From the NCBI GenBank assembly GCA_018105865.1, contig JACLAT010000149.1, positions 1-64,000 of the forward strand: 64,000 bases of DNA. The letters run 5' to 3'. Under the pieces are notes generated by a model. That model was not told where the DNA came from and ran no database searches. It worked only from the letters and a program-made list of their open reading frames with translations. Made by a program: the position numbers and the translations under genes. Every line of letters starts with the position of its first letter. Position 1 is the stretch's first letter. Shown here in pieces: positions 21,401 to 33,099 of the stretch. Source of the DNA: Metaphire vulgaris. Lineage: Eukaryota > Annelida > Clitellata > Crassiclitellata > Megascolecidae.

Positions 21401-23530
21401 CTGTGCGAGAAGTCGTACTTTATTATTGTCAAATATTCATATGTCAATTTCAATACCATTACTATGCTATAGGGGGTAAGTCTTACACTTGGCGTAGGCT
21501 TAGATTTGTAAAGATATGGACTCACGGGCTCAGTGAATCCTACAAATCAAAGGAGAGCTTGAACCGATGAAGAAGAAATGTACATTTTGTTTGTTTTTCG
21601 AAAATATCTCGTACCGCTTATCGAAGCTGAATGCCTTTGGGTATATGATGCAAATATATATGGCTTTTCTCCACAATGAATTCTTTAATGGCTTTTGACA
21701 TTATCTTTTCTTTTGAAGACTTTTAGGCAAATTTGTCAGACATGTGGTCTTTCTGGTCTATCTACTCTTCCGCTCTATTGAAGATTTCTTAAAAGACTGA
21801 ATGCCTTTGGGTGTATGTAATGCAATATATGGCTTTTCTCCACCCTCATTTATAATGACAATAATGGACAAAACTATATGTCTAGGTGCTGAAGGTTAAA
21901 CTAAATACAGTGCTAGCATAAACCTGGATATGAAATAGAATATGGTTACTTTAGCTGTCTTGAAAAGAAAGCAGACTTATTAAATAACGCAAACACCAGG
22001 AATGAAGTAAGGCCATGATAGGGAATTAGGATAAAGGTGAGTGTTTCCAACATTATGACACAAAGACATATAGTTCTGAACACTGTTACCAACGTTGTTT
22101 ATTGTCCTCAATATGTGTTACCGATGTTGTACTTTGACTGTCATTGACGTTATTGTTTACTACAGGCTGATAGACTGGCACGACTAAGCAATTTTGAGCA
22201 GATAGAAAGTAGACTTACTTGTTATGCAGTAATATAAAAACAATACGGCAGGACGCTCCACTAAGCAATCAGTACCGGATCATATGGTTTTTGGCTTTAT
22301 GGCCAACCAGGGCTCGGTAATAGCTATTCAGCCTGTCAGATTTTCTGTCTTATTATCGGTTATAATTCTGAAAGGGTAGTTATAATCGACGACTGCGACC
22401 GTTTCGGAGCATAGTCTCTAAATAAAAATTTGGACCGGAGAGATTTCATCAGACGCCAATTACATGATTGGGCGTTCAACAAGCATCTGAGCGCTGCTCT
22501 GAAAAGACGCTTCCTGCAGCCGCAAATAGTCCAGTTATTCGCATGAATTATTTTTCTAGCATTCCGTCTGATTGTGTGGGCGAGGAGAATGCCTAGCTAT
22601 GTCCCTGAGTCTGAGATGCTACATACAGAGGCTGCATTACGACGAAACCAAGAGAGGAGTCATAGTGACTGTCTCTGGCAACGGTCCATGGGCGAGTATG
22701 CATCATGACAATCCGATAACGACCAGGAAGTGCGCGTCATTAAAGATATAACGAGAACTGCTGTACGAGAAGCGTTTCTGCTGCCGACTGAGAAGTAGTA
22801 TACAATCAACAGCCATTCAATTCAGGACAATTATTACAGGTGCTCCGCTAGCAGCGGTGGAAAGGATTGTATGAGGTGTCACATTCAATTATGGATACAT
22901 GCACTCCTGTACGAGTCATTGTTCAATGAAAGAGAGAAAAATGGATGATAAAAACTTAATATAAAAGTGTAGTATCTTGCAATGACATCCTCACGTAGAA
23001 GCCGTTCAACCACATATCTTTTGTTAAATCTAAAGTGAGTACAACTCCAGTGGAGACAGAAAACCTATTTCTCAATTTGCATATCTTGCTTATTTTGGTG
23101 TCAAGCTAAGAGAACAAGATAATCTGTTGGCTCCACATCATGAATGCTGATGTGCATATTTTGCAAACATAAGGCTTCTATCCAGTAAGAATTATTTCAT
23201 GACTTTTAAGATCTCTTGTTGCACTTAAGATATTTGTGCTTAATATAATCGATGGCGCACTAGCACCGAGATCAGATAGGAAAAAATATGCGTTATTCAC
23301 AGTGTATCTTACAAATAACCCAAGAGAGTACAGCGAGATGGTAGGACAGCAATAGAAGCTTAGCGAACGGATTATTCATCTGGTCTGACAATAGTATCAT
23401 TAATATCTTGATTTTACTGCTCTATAAGAAAACATAAGTACAGCTCGTGCCTTAGTGTGCAATGATTAAGTTTTAAATGAAACAATATAATTTTTCTTGA
23501 ATAATGAAATAATCATGGTTGTGTAACACC
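21401..23530. other. Non-coding mosaic with local repeats
   Basis: No gene recognised. GAATGCCTTTGGGTNTATG...TGGCTTTTCTCC occurs twice, near 21627 and 21797. A segment near 21875-21965 (GAATATGGTTACTTTAGCTG) has a second copy at about 31046-31135. A phrase ending ATAGTATCATTAATATCTTG at about 23391 recurs at about 25327. Confidence 0.5.
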
Positions 23531-23535
23531 GGAAG

Positions 23536-24725
23536 ATGACAGCCAATGAGTCACAACCTGAGGACACAAACATACAACCTCCGAGACTAGAACAACCAAC
23601 TCTGAGACGGACACCACTACTTCCATCACCAAATCAGATGGCACAACCATCGCCGCCGCTATTTAATAATCGACCTCCACCACCATCCTACGGAATTTAT
23701 GGAGTACCCCGAGAGTACCACCGCCACAACAACTTGGAAGAATGCCGGCTCCCCTCTATGGGGCTTTCAACCCGCGGCCCACAGTGCTGACGTCCGCTGC
23801 GCCACCTCTGGCACCGTCTGCAACTACCTTTGCGTTCATGGGTCCGATTAAACTCACTTATCGGGCAGCCTGTGCCCCGTCTTGGTCTGTGTGAAATACA
23901 ACTGTATGTCCTGAGCTGTTCCTCGGGCAAACAACTCCATTCTATGTCAGAAGAATTGTGGTGTGCCCTGGGACCGAATGTGTATCTCTAGTTGAGTGTA
24001 AGTGCTTTGATGGGCGTGACCGATGGGATGAATCATCGTTGTCATCAAAACCAGGAAATCCAGAGACAGTTGTAAACCACATCTGCCATCAGCACATCCC
24101 AGATTTTAAAATCGTTCCTCCTCGTCACTAAGTTCTATCGTGGCGGCCCCAAATGTGATATACGTCATGCACAACCAATCATCCAGCAAAAAATATTCTG
24201 CAAAGGACTGTTCGTGCACCGATTTCAGCAAGGCATATATCCCGTAGTTTCTGGCATTTGGATTATATCATCTTTGGTTCCTTGTTTGGAAATTTGCTCG
24301 CGAAAGACATTGATTCTTCGATCGCCAGAATGGACCGGAAGCGTTTCTCGAGAATTGGCTATTCAACGCGCGACCCACCTAGATCGACACCCTACAAGGG
24401 TTTGCGCTCTTCTTATACATGGTCTTCGTTGAAATGAAAGGCATAATGCAAATATTCATAGTTTCTTCTACAGCCAAGAAACGAATGAATGGGTGGGTAT
24501 TGATTCAGATAGATCGCTTGAAACCACGCAGACCTCTTAAATTAGTCATACCTTCAGCAACACAATTGTAATATCTCGTGACCAGAACCCATGCCTAGGT
24601 ATGGAGACAATAATCCATGGCGCCAACAACACAACGACAGCTGAAATCAATCAGCCGAACATTTGGTCAATCAGTAGAATGGGTCAATCTATCAGTCATA
24701 TAGCCAACAACCTACACAAACCAAA
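23536..24725 (+). repeat. Multicopy element fragment with proline-rich ORF
   Basis: An open frame at 23536-23790 encodes a proline/glutamine/asparagine-rich polypeptide (NQMAQPSPPLFNNRPPPPS). The block at about 23613-23760 recurs at 28352-28460. The block at about 24605-24720 (CCATGGCGCCAACAACACAA and a (T)CAATC-rich tail) recurs at about 28920-28985. The order suggests pieces of one repeated element, perhaps a gag-like low-complexity ORF. No enzyme domain is visible, so the class is unknown. Confidence 0.4.
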
Positions 24726-25480
24726 GTATGAATATTCTGACACAACTTAAAGCAAAAAGGATGTAATCAGGCAAAAACCTGGTTTCTGTCAGAGAATTCA
24801 GGCCATCTGCTGGCCTCTGTCACACGGTGAATTGAAAATAACCAATGTTTATTGTCTATAAATCCTAAATTTTTTGTGCATGTGGCCCGTCGAGCTATGG
24901 TAAAAAATTTATAGTTCCTTGAACTCTAGTACAAGAACTCGACAAACGTTTTGTTATGTGTGACTTTGCATAATCAAAAGCATGCAAAATGTTATCAAAG
25001 ATGAGAGAAACTGAAAAGGCAGATGATAATGGCGACGATGGCGATTCTACAGAGCCTTGAAGATAGACTTCACGTTTTTTGTCATTATCCTTGTATGCGC
25101 ATTGTTTCTGTTTATTTCGTCATTTCAATTAGTTTTGTTTTTGATAATTGGAATTTATTTAATCATTTCAATCATCTGTAAATATTTCATATGCTTAGTA
25201 TTTTGATTTTTGCTTTCCTTAGAGCAAGATATTGACTGAAACAATTTTGAAGCTACATTATTGAGTGTGAAAGCCATAAAAATGCTTTATACTCTCTCTT
25301 TACACTCACGCAATTAGATAGATATGACAATAGTATCATTAATATCTTGATTTGATTTTGTTATCATGAGCATGTTCTGTGCAATTAACCTTGCAAGGTA
25401 CATGTAGTCTCTTTCATCAACGCCATTACTTGAACTCTATTACTATAACTACCGCCTTGCTTAAACATCTAATATATATT
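24726..25480. other. No gene recognised
   Basis: AT-rich sequence with no open frame of interest. Confidence 0.5.
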
Positions 25481-25482
25481 TA

Positions 25483-25620
25483 AACTCAGATCCAAAAGTT
25501 AATAAACCACTCATTCTGCAGATCCACGGGATAGCAATGGGTTACCCCTTTGCACCAAACTTGGCCAATATTTACCTTTTGGAATTCCATGAGAAAACCA
25601 GGTTCTGTAAACCATGTGTC
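25483..25620 (+). mobile_element. Penelope-like reverse-transcriptase fragment
   Basis: The plus strand reads ILQIHGIAMGYPFAPNLANI then YLLEFHEK. This is the short conserved segment G-x-x-M-G-x-x-x-x-P-x-x-A-N-I found before the catalytic aspartates in Penelope-like and related reverse transcriptases. Only about 45 residues survive; the YxDD box is absent. Another reverse-transcriptase lineage is possible. Confidence 0.4.
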
Positions 25621-26418
25621 AAAGAGAATCTGGGTCATAAAGAACTTTTAAAAATTACATGTTGGCTTTATTTTGTCGCCAATGTGACTATACGATTATT
25701 ATATGATATAGACATACTAATACCACCGTCATCGTTATTTCTTATATTAAGAAATAAGTCTATAGTGATATTTCAATTTAGTTGGAAATGACACAATGAT
25801 ACTGACATATACTTTGCATACCACCAAAGATTGGCTTCACTTTTGGCAGAAAGAATTTTGTGACATGTTTGTAATATTCCAGTCGTGTCTCTTAACATGA
25901 AAGCCTATAGCTCAAGATCACTAATTGAACAAGCATTGTCGCTATTTCATTTTTAAAGAAGTGGGACGACGACCGGTGAATGGGAGAGGGCCTTTGGTCG
26001 CTTACGGCCGTGCAATGAAATTCCCCCTCTGAAGTGGAAGACGTGCCACCTCCTGGTTCTCATACATCTCCTCCTCCTACTCAGTATTCGTCCTTCTCAT
26101 CCCCCTCATGAAGCGCCCCCTGCAGCCACTTTCCTTCTCTGATAAACCTTGTGTATCGTCGAAATTGCAACGGAGGCATAAGATTAAGAATAAACGAGTT
26201 CAGTAGCGCGGCAAAATGCTGGAATGTGCCACCAATAAAAACACTCAGTCAGTTGCTCTGTTATCTTAATTATTGTTATGGAAATACCACCGCTGGTTCT
26301 TGCGGGCTCTAAATGCACCGGAAATACTTGTTTTCGACGAAACAAACGAGGCACCTAGGCGTCTGGTCGGGTGGTGGCACGACGGCCGCTTCACCGACAT
26401 ATACAAAGTTCTTGGGGC

Positions 26419-26454
26419 CGTCCTGTGTATGAAGACGTCCTGTGTATGAAGACG
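26419..26454. repeat. 18-bp direct duplication
   Basis: GTCCTGTGTATGAAGAC is repeated head to tail, with a G between the two units. Confidence 0.8.
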
Positions 26455-26639
26455 CACAAGTGCTTCAGACATGAAACTTACATTCCCCTACATAAATGTC
26501 AAGAGACCTCAGTGCCCAAAACCTGCCACCTGTTTCGGAAAAAATATATGTCAAAAGGAAAAAAGGAAGAGTTGCTGGTCAGCAGGCAGATACAATGCCA
26601 TTATATACAGGTGAGTGATAGAACTACAACTATGCAAAC

Positions 26640-26885
26640 AGTAAGAAACAGTAAGAAACCGACAACCTTTGAGTCAATGTGCCTGACATTTTCTACACCA
26701 GATGGCCCTTGCACTGTTCTTTCCATCTATCGGCCAGTTTCACAACCCGTCACAAGTGAATTTTTCAGTGAACTGGAACATTGTCTGGAGCAATTAGCCA
26801 TATTCAATTCGTATGTGATAGTGGCTGTAGATTTTAATATCCACATGGAAAGACCTTCTTTGCCGGATGCTAAAACTCTTAACCG
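26640..26885 (+). mobile_element. LINE endonuclease (EEP) fragment
   Basis: The frame 26371-26952 contains FESMCLTFSTPDGPCTVLSI, YRPVSQPVTSEFFSELEHCL and VIVAVDFNIHMERPSLPDA. This matches the middle of the apurinic-like endonuclease of non-LTR retrotransposons, including the (G)DFNIH catalytic segment with its usual Gly changed to Val. The reverse transcriptase does not follow; the fragment is followed by unrelated DNA. The N-terminal residues of this open frame belong to other repeat sequence. Confidence 0.6.
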
Positions 26886-27109
26886 GTTCCAGGGTAACGC
26901 CATTTATAAACGGCGCACGAAAATCATAACGAAACAGGGATCACCATCCTAAAACGGCGCGCCACTTCACCGTCAAGTCAGCCACGGGGATTGTCGTCTT
27001 AAGATGCTCTGAAGCGACCATTCACTTTAGTTATTGTCCATTCGCTAGGTGGCATCTCTCTTTTAGCTAATGTGGCAAGAAGAATACATTTTATGTGACC
27101 AGGGGTGTA

Positions 27110-28352
27110 GGATTTTGACCATCATTTTGTCCTTGGGAAGTGTGAAGGTGAAAGCGTGCTCTCCAGCGATGAAATTCGCCGGATGCTTGAAGAATCCGAT
27201 GATTTGGACGTTTAAGGCAGCGAGTCCGAGGTTGAAGACTCGGACGCTGAAGAAAGCGATCTGCAGTTCGACGGCGACGAGAACGGTGGTATAGTGTCCT
27301 CTGATACTAGTGATTTTGCTTGGGGTGATGCTCCCTGACGTACTCCTACCAGATTTCCTTTTACAGGTACCCCTGGTAGGGCTGCAGTCATATCAGACAC
27401 TAAATATGTCTTGCAGTACTTAGACTATTTCTAACTACTTCAATTTTAGAGATGATTGTACTGGAGACGAACAGGCGTGCAGAGCAACTGCAGCAGAACT
27501 CCTTGAAATCCACACCTAAAATTAGGTACTGGGTTGATGTAGATGTTGATGAACTGCTAGTTTTCTTGGCTATGATACTTTACCAAGGAATCATTCACAA
27601 GCTTACTTTGGAAATGTACTCGACAAAAAAAACTTTTTCAAACACCTAATGTGAACAAAATTATGAGTGAGATGAGGTACAAATTGTTGTCACAATGCTT
27701 GCATTTTGTCAACAATTTGACTCTGCCCAGTACATATCCAAGTAAAGGTGAGAAATCCTTTGCCAAAATAAGACCGTTCTATGATTTAGTGATTCAACAA
27801 TTTAGTTCAGTCTATATTCCAGAGCAGGATATAGCAATTGATGAATCACTGATGCTGTGGAAGGGTTGCCTGGCTTTCAAGCAATATATTCGCTTCAAGA
27901 GAGCCAGGTTTGGAATAAAGTCCTATGCCCTGTACGAATGTAGCACAGGGTACATTTGGAATGCACTAATCCATACTGGGTCTAGTATGGATTTAGTTGA
28001 CTCCTCAGATAATTTGGTCTCCTCCCAAATTGCTTTGACTCTGGCAAAGGATGTACTTGGTAAAGGATATACCATTTTCATGGACAATTGGTACTCCTCA
28101 GTCCTCACGGTACAGCTCTACTCCTCACCTGCTCTGTACTGACATATTCAGTCCAAAAATACCGATGCTGTTGGTACAGTGAGGAGGAACAGGAAAAACA
28201 TGCCACTTGGATTTGAGAAAAAAATCAAGAAGGAGGAAACAGTGGCATGTTTTTACACAGACCTTATGGCCATGAAATGGATGGACAAGCGTGAGGTCTG
28301 CATGCTTTCGACAATGCACGACAGTGCTATGACTAAGATCCAAACACGTCCT
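27110..28352 (+). pseudogene. piggyBac transposase, N-terminal and catalytic part
   Basis: The acidic leader is visible at 27170-27335 (SDEIRRMLEESDDLDV, then EDSDAEESDLQFDGDENGG) with stops. The catalytic region runs through 27452-27649 and 27651-28142, joined across a one-base shift near 27645, with DIAIDESLMLWKG (first Asp, residue 64 of the second frame) and GYTIFMDNWYSS (second Asp, residue 145). After a stop near 28140 the frame 28179-28350 gives VGTVRRNRKNMPLGF-like sequence and MKWMDKREVCMLSTMHD (third Asp). The DDD triad of this family is thus recognisable in a broken frame. The reading ends abruptly at about 28350, where unrelated repeat begins. The expected continuation appears at 32415. 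Confidence 0.8.
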
Positions 28353-28990
28353 ATTTCCATCACCAAATGGCACAACCACCCCCACCGCTATTTAATAATC
28401 GGCATGCACCAACACCCTACGGAAATTATAGGAAGAATGCCGCCTAACCTCTATGAATGAGTTGTATAGTAAAACTTATGAAATTAAATACTCTAAAAAT
28501 ATGCTTAAATAATAGAAAAAGATGTGAAGGTCGTCAAAACAAGGATGACTTAAGCCTACAGTATTACCAGCATTTCGAAGCTATTTGCGCCTATGCAACA
28601 GAGTTCTATAGCGTATTAGCGGAGACTAACTCGCAAGACGTCTATTCAAGGCAGTGGATCATATGCCTGCATACAATAAACAATCAGACAGGCAGAGGAA
28701 CCACCAACAAGAGAATGAACAAACTCATCGTTCTTCATCAGACTCCATACCACTGATAAACCTTCCTCTTGTGACCGACCAGCGCACCACTGAGACCTTT
28801 GACTTTGGCCTCTGCTATACTACGGAGCCTATGTCAAAAAAGTCGTATCACCTCAGTACCCACAACCTGCCACCCGTTTGGGAAAAAATATATTTCTATA
28901 TATATAGTAATATACAACAATCCATGGCGCCGACAACACGACAGACATTCGGTCAATCAATCTATCAATCAGTCAACTATTACCTATAGC
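28352..28990 (+). repeat. Second copy of the proline-rich multicopy element
   Basis: The sequence beginning CATCACCAAATGGCACAACC matches the element at 23613. Later parts (CCATGGCGCCGACAACACGA near 28923, then a CAATC-rich stretch) match about 24612. Its left edge coincides with the break in the piggyBac frame, so it marks the insertion that split that gene. Confidence 0.5.
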
Positions 28991-29399
28991 CGGGAGAAAA
29001 TCACACATTCAATGTGTGCTCAACAATAGGTTTGCTTGTTGTGAACACATACTCATCCAAAGTCATAAATCATTTGTGAAATAGAAGCACGAGCTTCAGA
29101 AGTTGTTAAAACAACTCTATCAGAAAAGTTTGTATGTCTACCTCATTTGATTCTTGATGATCAGACACAGGAATTTGAGAACCTTTGAAATTTCTTACCG
29201 ATGATAGCGGTGCACGTTGAAATGGAAGTCGGCTACGTCAATACCTTTAGGGGCGATTTGCGTCGATTAATGTACTGGAGGTGGGCAAAAGTTTCTCAGC
29301 CTTTGCAACGAAATTCGCTCAACCATCATAGCGATCGCATTGATGGCGCGTGGCCAAGAGAAGATATGAAGCGAGTTCGTGAGGTTACTGCATAAAAAA

Positions 29400-29640
29400 G
29401 TGGAAGCTGTGTGGTAAGAACAGTGCAACGATGAGACTGAGACTGATTTTATTTAATGCCAGATCGAGTTGTGAACCAGCAAGACCAAGTCTACCCGAAT
29501 GGAACACTGGATACAATAAAGATTGGTTCAATTCGTCAAGAATATCGTCTGTGCCAGATGAGGAGGCGCTGGAAATTACTTCAGCGTCATTTGATCACCA
29601 ATATGCAGATATCCGACAATATAATTTTATTTCTTAAAAT
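29400..29640 (+). pseudogene. Tyrosine-recombinase fragment (paralogue of the 41-kb gene)
   Basis: The frame from 29431 reads RLILFNARSSCEPARPSLPE, then WNTGYNKDWFNSSRISSVPD. It is clearly related to the Arg-I region of the recombinase at 41357 (LFNARCGSEPARLSLAEWNT). The catalytic Arg of NAR is kept. The second half of the domain is missing. Upstream bases to about 29200 may be more of it but are not recognisable. Confidence 0.65.
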
Positions 29641-29780
29641 ACACTATTTACATGTTATTTAGAATAGGTGCTTTTCTTCAATGCAGTCTCAGTCATTCTA
29701 AGACACAATGCATGCATTACCTCTTGACAGGCAGTCAGGCGGGCAGTCAGGCGGACCAACAATAATACAGACAATAATAT

Positions 29781-30343
29781 AGTCGGAGGATACAGTAAGA
29801 AATTTAAGAATGAGCGTTTGGAACCTGGAGAATCTGTATTTGAGTATATGAACAAACTTTTGAAGGATTGTAGGAAATGATATATATATTATCATCAGTC
29901 ATAATTCTTACATTTAAGTCATCTTTATTTAATTCTTGAAAATAATTTTTATAAAGTGCCTAACAGGAATGTGGTATGCTACATATGTTCCCGTAGAGGC
30001 CATAAAGCAATTCAGTGCCAGCAGAAAGATCACTCTGCTAAATTTAAAAACTCATACCTAGCAGCTGCAGTAAATTTGGTACAGGATCATCGCAATGACC
30101 TATCCAAATATAAAGAAGACGCAGTCTAAAATTACATACAGAGGTGAAGAAGAAGAAACTGTAAAGCTAGGGCAGGATTCTCTAACGGCTAAAGATCATA
30201 GACCTTATAATCCGCTTTTGTACCCTAAATTTTCAGGAGAAGTGAACGGTATCAAAATTCAAGGAATTCTAGACACCGGCTCATGTCACATCGAGAGACA
30301 ATCGCTGGTGAAGCAATCTCAATTTACTGGACGGAGGGTATAA
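29781..30343 (+). pseudogene. Gypsy-like LTR retrotransposon gag/protease remnant
   Basis: 29781-29880 encodes KKFKNERLEPGESVFEYMNK, the late capsid pattern of gag. 29977-30018 encodes CYICSRRGHKAIQC, a perfect CX2CX4HX4C zinc knuckle of nucleocapsid. After a frame change, 30095-30343 encodes NPLLYPKFSGEVNGIKI then GILDTGS, the aspartic-protease active-site loop (DTG at 30272-30280). The order gag CA, NC, PR is that of LTR retrotransposons. No RT, integrase or LTR could be recognised. Stops and shifts make it non-functional. Confidence 0.7.
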
Positions 30344-31045
30344 AGTCCCCTCATCAAAGGCTCTATACAATCGAGAGAGACTATGCCGGCTCTCCACTAG
30401 ATTTCTCCTTCTTTTGTGGGAGGCTGCCAACAAAGCACTAAACTTTTGAAACTGACGACGTGTTGATGAGTTTACTATAGGAATACTGTCTTTTGTCATG
30501 GGTAGTCCTTGCACACCAGGCTAATACAAACATCATTCAACATAACAAGTGCATATTTGCTGGCTGATCATTGTCTTTATGTGTGGGTATGTATGATGAC
30601 GATTATCGACTCCATTGATGTCGGTCCAGATGGTTTCCACAACGCTTGCAATTTGAACACCGCCCGACAGCGGCAATCAGATGTTTTGAAACTATTTTGC
30701 AGCACGACCATTTGCTATAATAATAAGACTGGCAGTGAATTTTCCTCTTTGCAGCACTAGCCTATAACACGCATCATACCGGTATTAAACTTCTAAAATT
30801 TGATCTGTATTCACGTTGGACCGGATGGTGCTGTCTTCTTCTCATTTTAAAATTTAGTTTGCAGTAATTGAAGAACGAACTGTGGGATATGTACCAGGTC
30901 CTAGAAGCCGAGTTTCTGAATGTCTATTTCGACATTTGGGAGGGAACGGATTGCATCTTAGCAGGTATGATGCAGATAAAATAGCTAGAAGAATGTTTGC
31001 TTGTGCTAAATCCTACTGAAGGTTTTAAACTAAGTAGGTTGACTG

Positions 31046-31135
31046 TTAGTGACAAAACCATATGTATAGGTGCTAAAGGTTAAAAAAAACATGGCGATAA
31101 TACAGACGGATGCAATATAGAATATGGTTACTCTA
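31046..31135 (+). repeat. Dispersed repeat shared with 21875-21965
   Basis: GTGACAAAACCATATGTATA and GAATATGGTTACTCTAGCTG match the copy about 9.2 kb to the left with few changes. The order relative to the 23.6/28.4 kb pair is not colinear. Confidence 0.5.
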
Positions 31136-31190
31136 GCTGTCAGCAGGAAGGGAGCAAAGTTCTTTATAGGGAATTAACATTAATGCTTTC

Positions 31191-31622
31191 ATGCTAATAT
31201 TAGGTATTACTGAGATCTGGGCCAAACAGAAAATAGTCAATGGAGAAACAGCAATGGAAGATTTGGCAGGTGTAAGAGCTGTGCGCCACCGCAACAACTG
31301 CAATGCACTTGATTACATTCATGTAGCTTACTCACGGCAGCTAAGGATTCCGTCTGTTTCCTGCACTACTGAAGCAAATTCCAATCGTAAAGCGACGATC
31401 TGCATCGATACGTTCACTTTGTCTAAATTTGCCATAACATCAAGCCTTCCTCAAGGCGATAGAGAAGACGGTAATCAGTGCAACCCTATGAACCCTAATA
31501 ATTTGTTAATGGTCTTTCACTTTTTATACTTAGTAACAACAACCAAGAACAACTTAGAACAGCAGTACATTTTGCAGATAGCCAAAAGATTATATTATTG
31601 CTATAGAAGTGTCATAACGTGA
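31191..31622 (+). CDS. Open frame of unknown function
   Basis: A 143-residue frame without recognisable domain or signal peptide, embedded among transposon debris. The middle (RHRNNCNALDYIHVAYSRQL) looks protein-like in composition, but no family is recognised. It is likely a decayed element part. Confidence 0.2.
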   Translation: MLILGITEIWAKQKIVNGETAMEDLAGVRAVRHRNNCNALDYIHVAYSRQLRIPSVSCTTEANSNRKATICIDTFTLSKFAITSSLPQGDREDGNQCNPMNPNNLLMVFHFLYLVTTTKNNLEQQYILQIAKRLYYCYRSVIT

Positions 31623-32414
31623 ATGTCGTTTGCTGCAAACCACTGCATGTTTTTTCAATAGATACAGTAGACAGACCGAAAGTCTGGTCAAGCTTCTGGT
31701 TTACATTCAGTTCATCTCTACTGCACGTGACTTTCTAGCTCTGCCTCTCGTAGTCTGGCTACCACCACGTCAAACCTCAAATACAACTACATAGTTTCAA
31801 CTGACATGACCATGGAATCGTCTACAGTCTGCAATACACTTCCGGCACGGCACAGATGCAATACCTCTGCTACAGCACAGGACGGCGGCACGATGGACGT
31901 TTACCAGAAAAACTGTGCTTTACCCAGGGCTTCCTATATATGAAACCTTATAATTCGTATAAGAACATCAAAGCCATCTACGGATCCATTGGCACCATGC
32001 GGCAATGATTGAGGCAAGGGTTATGCAGTGACGAATTCGGGTTCCCACCGCTGCACTACAGTAATTCAGAACCACAGAGATGTCCTCTAGCGAGGAAGAG
32101 AAGGCCTGAATAAAGAATATTTGTGTATCTAAAAGCTAACATTCCATCTTAACAATTCTACCTTCCTACAAGCAGCTGATCGTCCGCCTACATACAATAA
32201 ACGAACAGACAGGCAACGCCTGTGTTCAATCGAATAATGCCTCGTGACCGATTTTAAATCATTTTGCAATAACAAGTACAGGTTGAGGGTGATCGACTTT
32301 TCAAAGTGCGGTCTGTTTTAGATGCTCTGGTTGGGAGATTCCAGTCTGTCTATGCCCAGCTATGTTTGAAATATTTTAATTTATAGTGACATTTATGTAT
32401 TATATACGCTTCAT

Positions 32415-32656
32415 AATGGAAAGTTAGTTGAATGCCTGAAGTATAATCGTCGCAGAAACAATGTGAAAAAATCTGATTGCATCATCGATTACAACCAGTT
32501 CATGTGCGGTGTGGACTATAGACCAGATCATGTTATGTGTAATAAACGGCTGCATACGCTGCTGAAGCGTGCAGTATTCAATTATATAGACCAGATCATG
32601 TTATGTGTAATAAACGGCTGCATACGCTGCTGAAGCGTGCAGTATTCAATTATTTG
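32415..32656 (+). pseudogene. piggyBac transposase C-terminal part with 68-bp tandem duplication
   Basis: The plus strand reads VKKSDCIIDYNQFMCGVDYR, then CNKRLHTLLKRAVFNY. This is the DYNxxMxGVDxxDQ block and following helix that come right after the third catalytic Asp in piggyBac transposases. It begins where the 27110-28352 piece stops, so the two are probably halves of one gene. The segment 32517-32584 (TATAGACCAGATCATG...) is repeated exactly at 32585-32652, which shifts the frame. The cysteine-rich terminal domain was not found. Confidence 0.7.
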
Positions 32657-32815
32657 GGCTAAGGTAACTTCCATCTTATCTGTCCATTTCCTCCAATTCC
32701 ATAGGCAGGCATGACAAGCCATATAGATTATTTCCAGATATGCCCACAATAGGGATCGTAGCTATGTAAATACACTCCTGGACAATTTGCGTAAGCTTTA
32801 CGTTTCAGCTATGCG

Positions 32816-33094
32816 GTGGATGACCACGTTTGTCAGAAGTGTTTTTATCATAGCAGTCAAATTGCTGCTCAGTCAGCGAGGCTGACGGCAATCGACAAAG
32901 AGGCAGAGAAAGAGGGCCAGGAGCCTGTCGTTATCCGACGAGATGGAGGGCCCGCGAAATGCTGGATCTTGCAGCTTTTCAACGCACTGGTCCGTTCTTC
33001 AAAGCCTAGTAATAATATAAACGCATTTAGCTCTCGGCATGGGAACTATTCGACAGCCGACTGGTATCTGTCTTTTCACCCTTCACGTGTATAA
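32816..33094 (+). CDS. Open frame of unknown function
   Basis: 92 residues with VDDHVCQKCFYHSS (one CxxC) and charged helix-like KEAEKEGQEP. No family recognised; its position after the piggyBac remnant suggests element debris. Confidence 0.2.
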   Translation: MDDHVCQKCFYHSSQIAAQSARLTAIDKEAEKEGQEPVVIRRDGGPAKCWILQLFNALVRSSKPSNNINAFSSRHGNYSTADWYLSFHPSRV

Positions 33095-33099
33095 TGTTA

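Noticed and set aside
25483..25620. Telomerase or retron reverse transcriptase as the source of the GIAMGYPFAP segment
   Set aside because: Too short to separate lineages; Penelope-like is only the most common animal source of this pattern.
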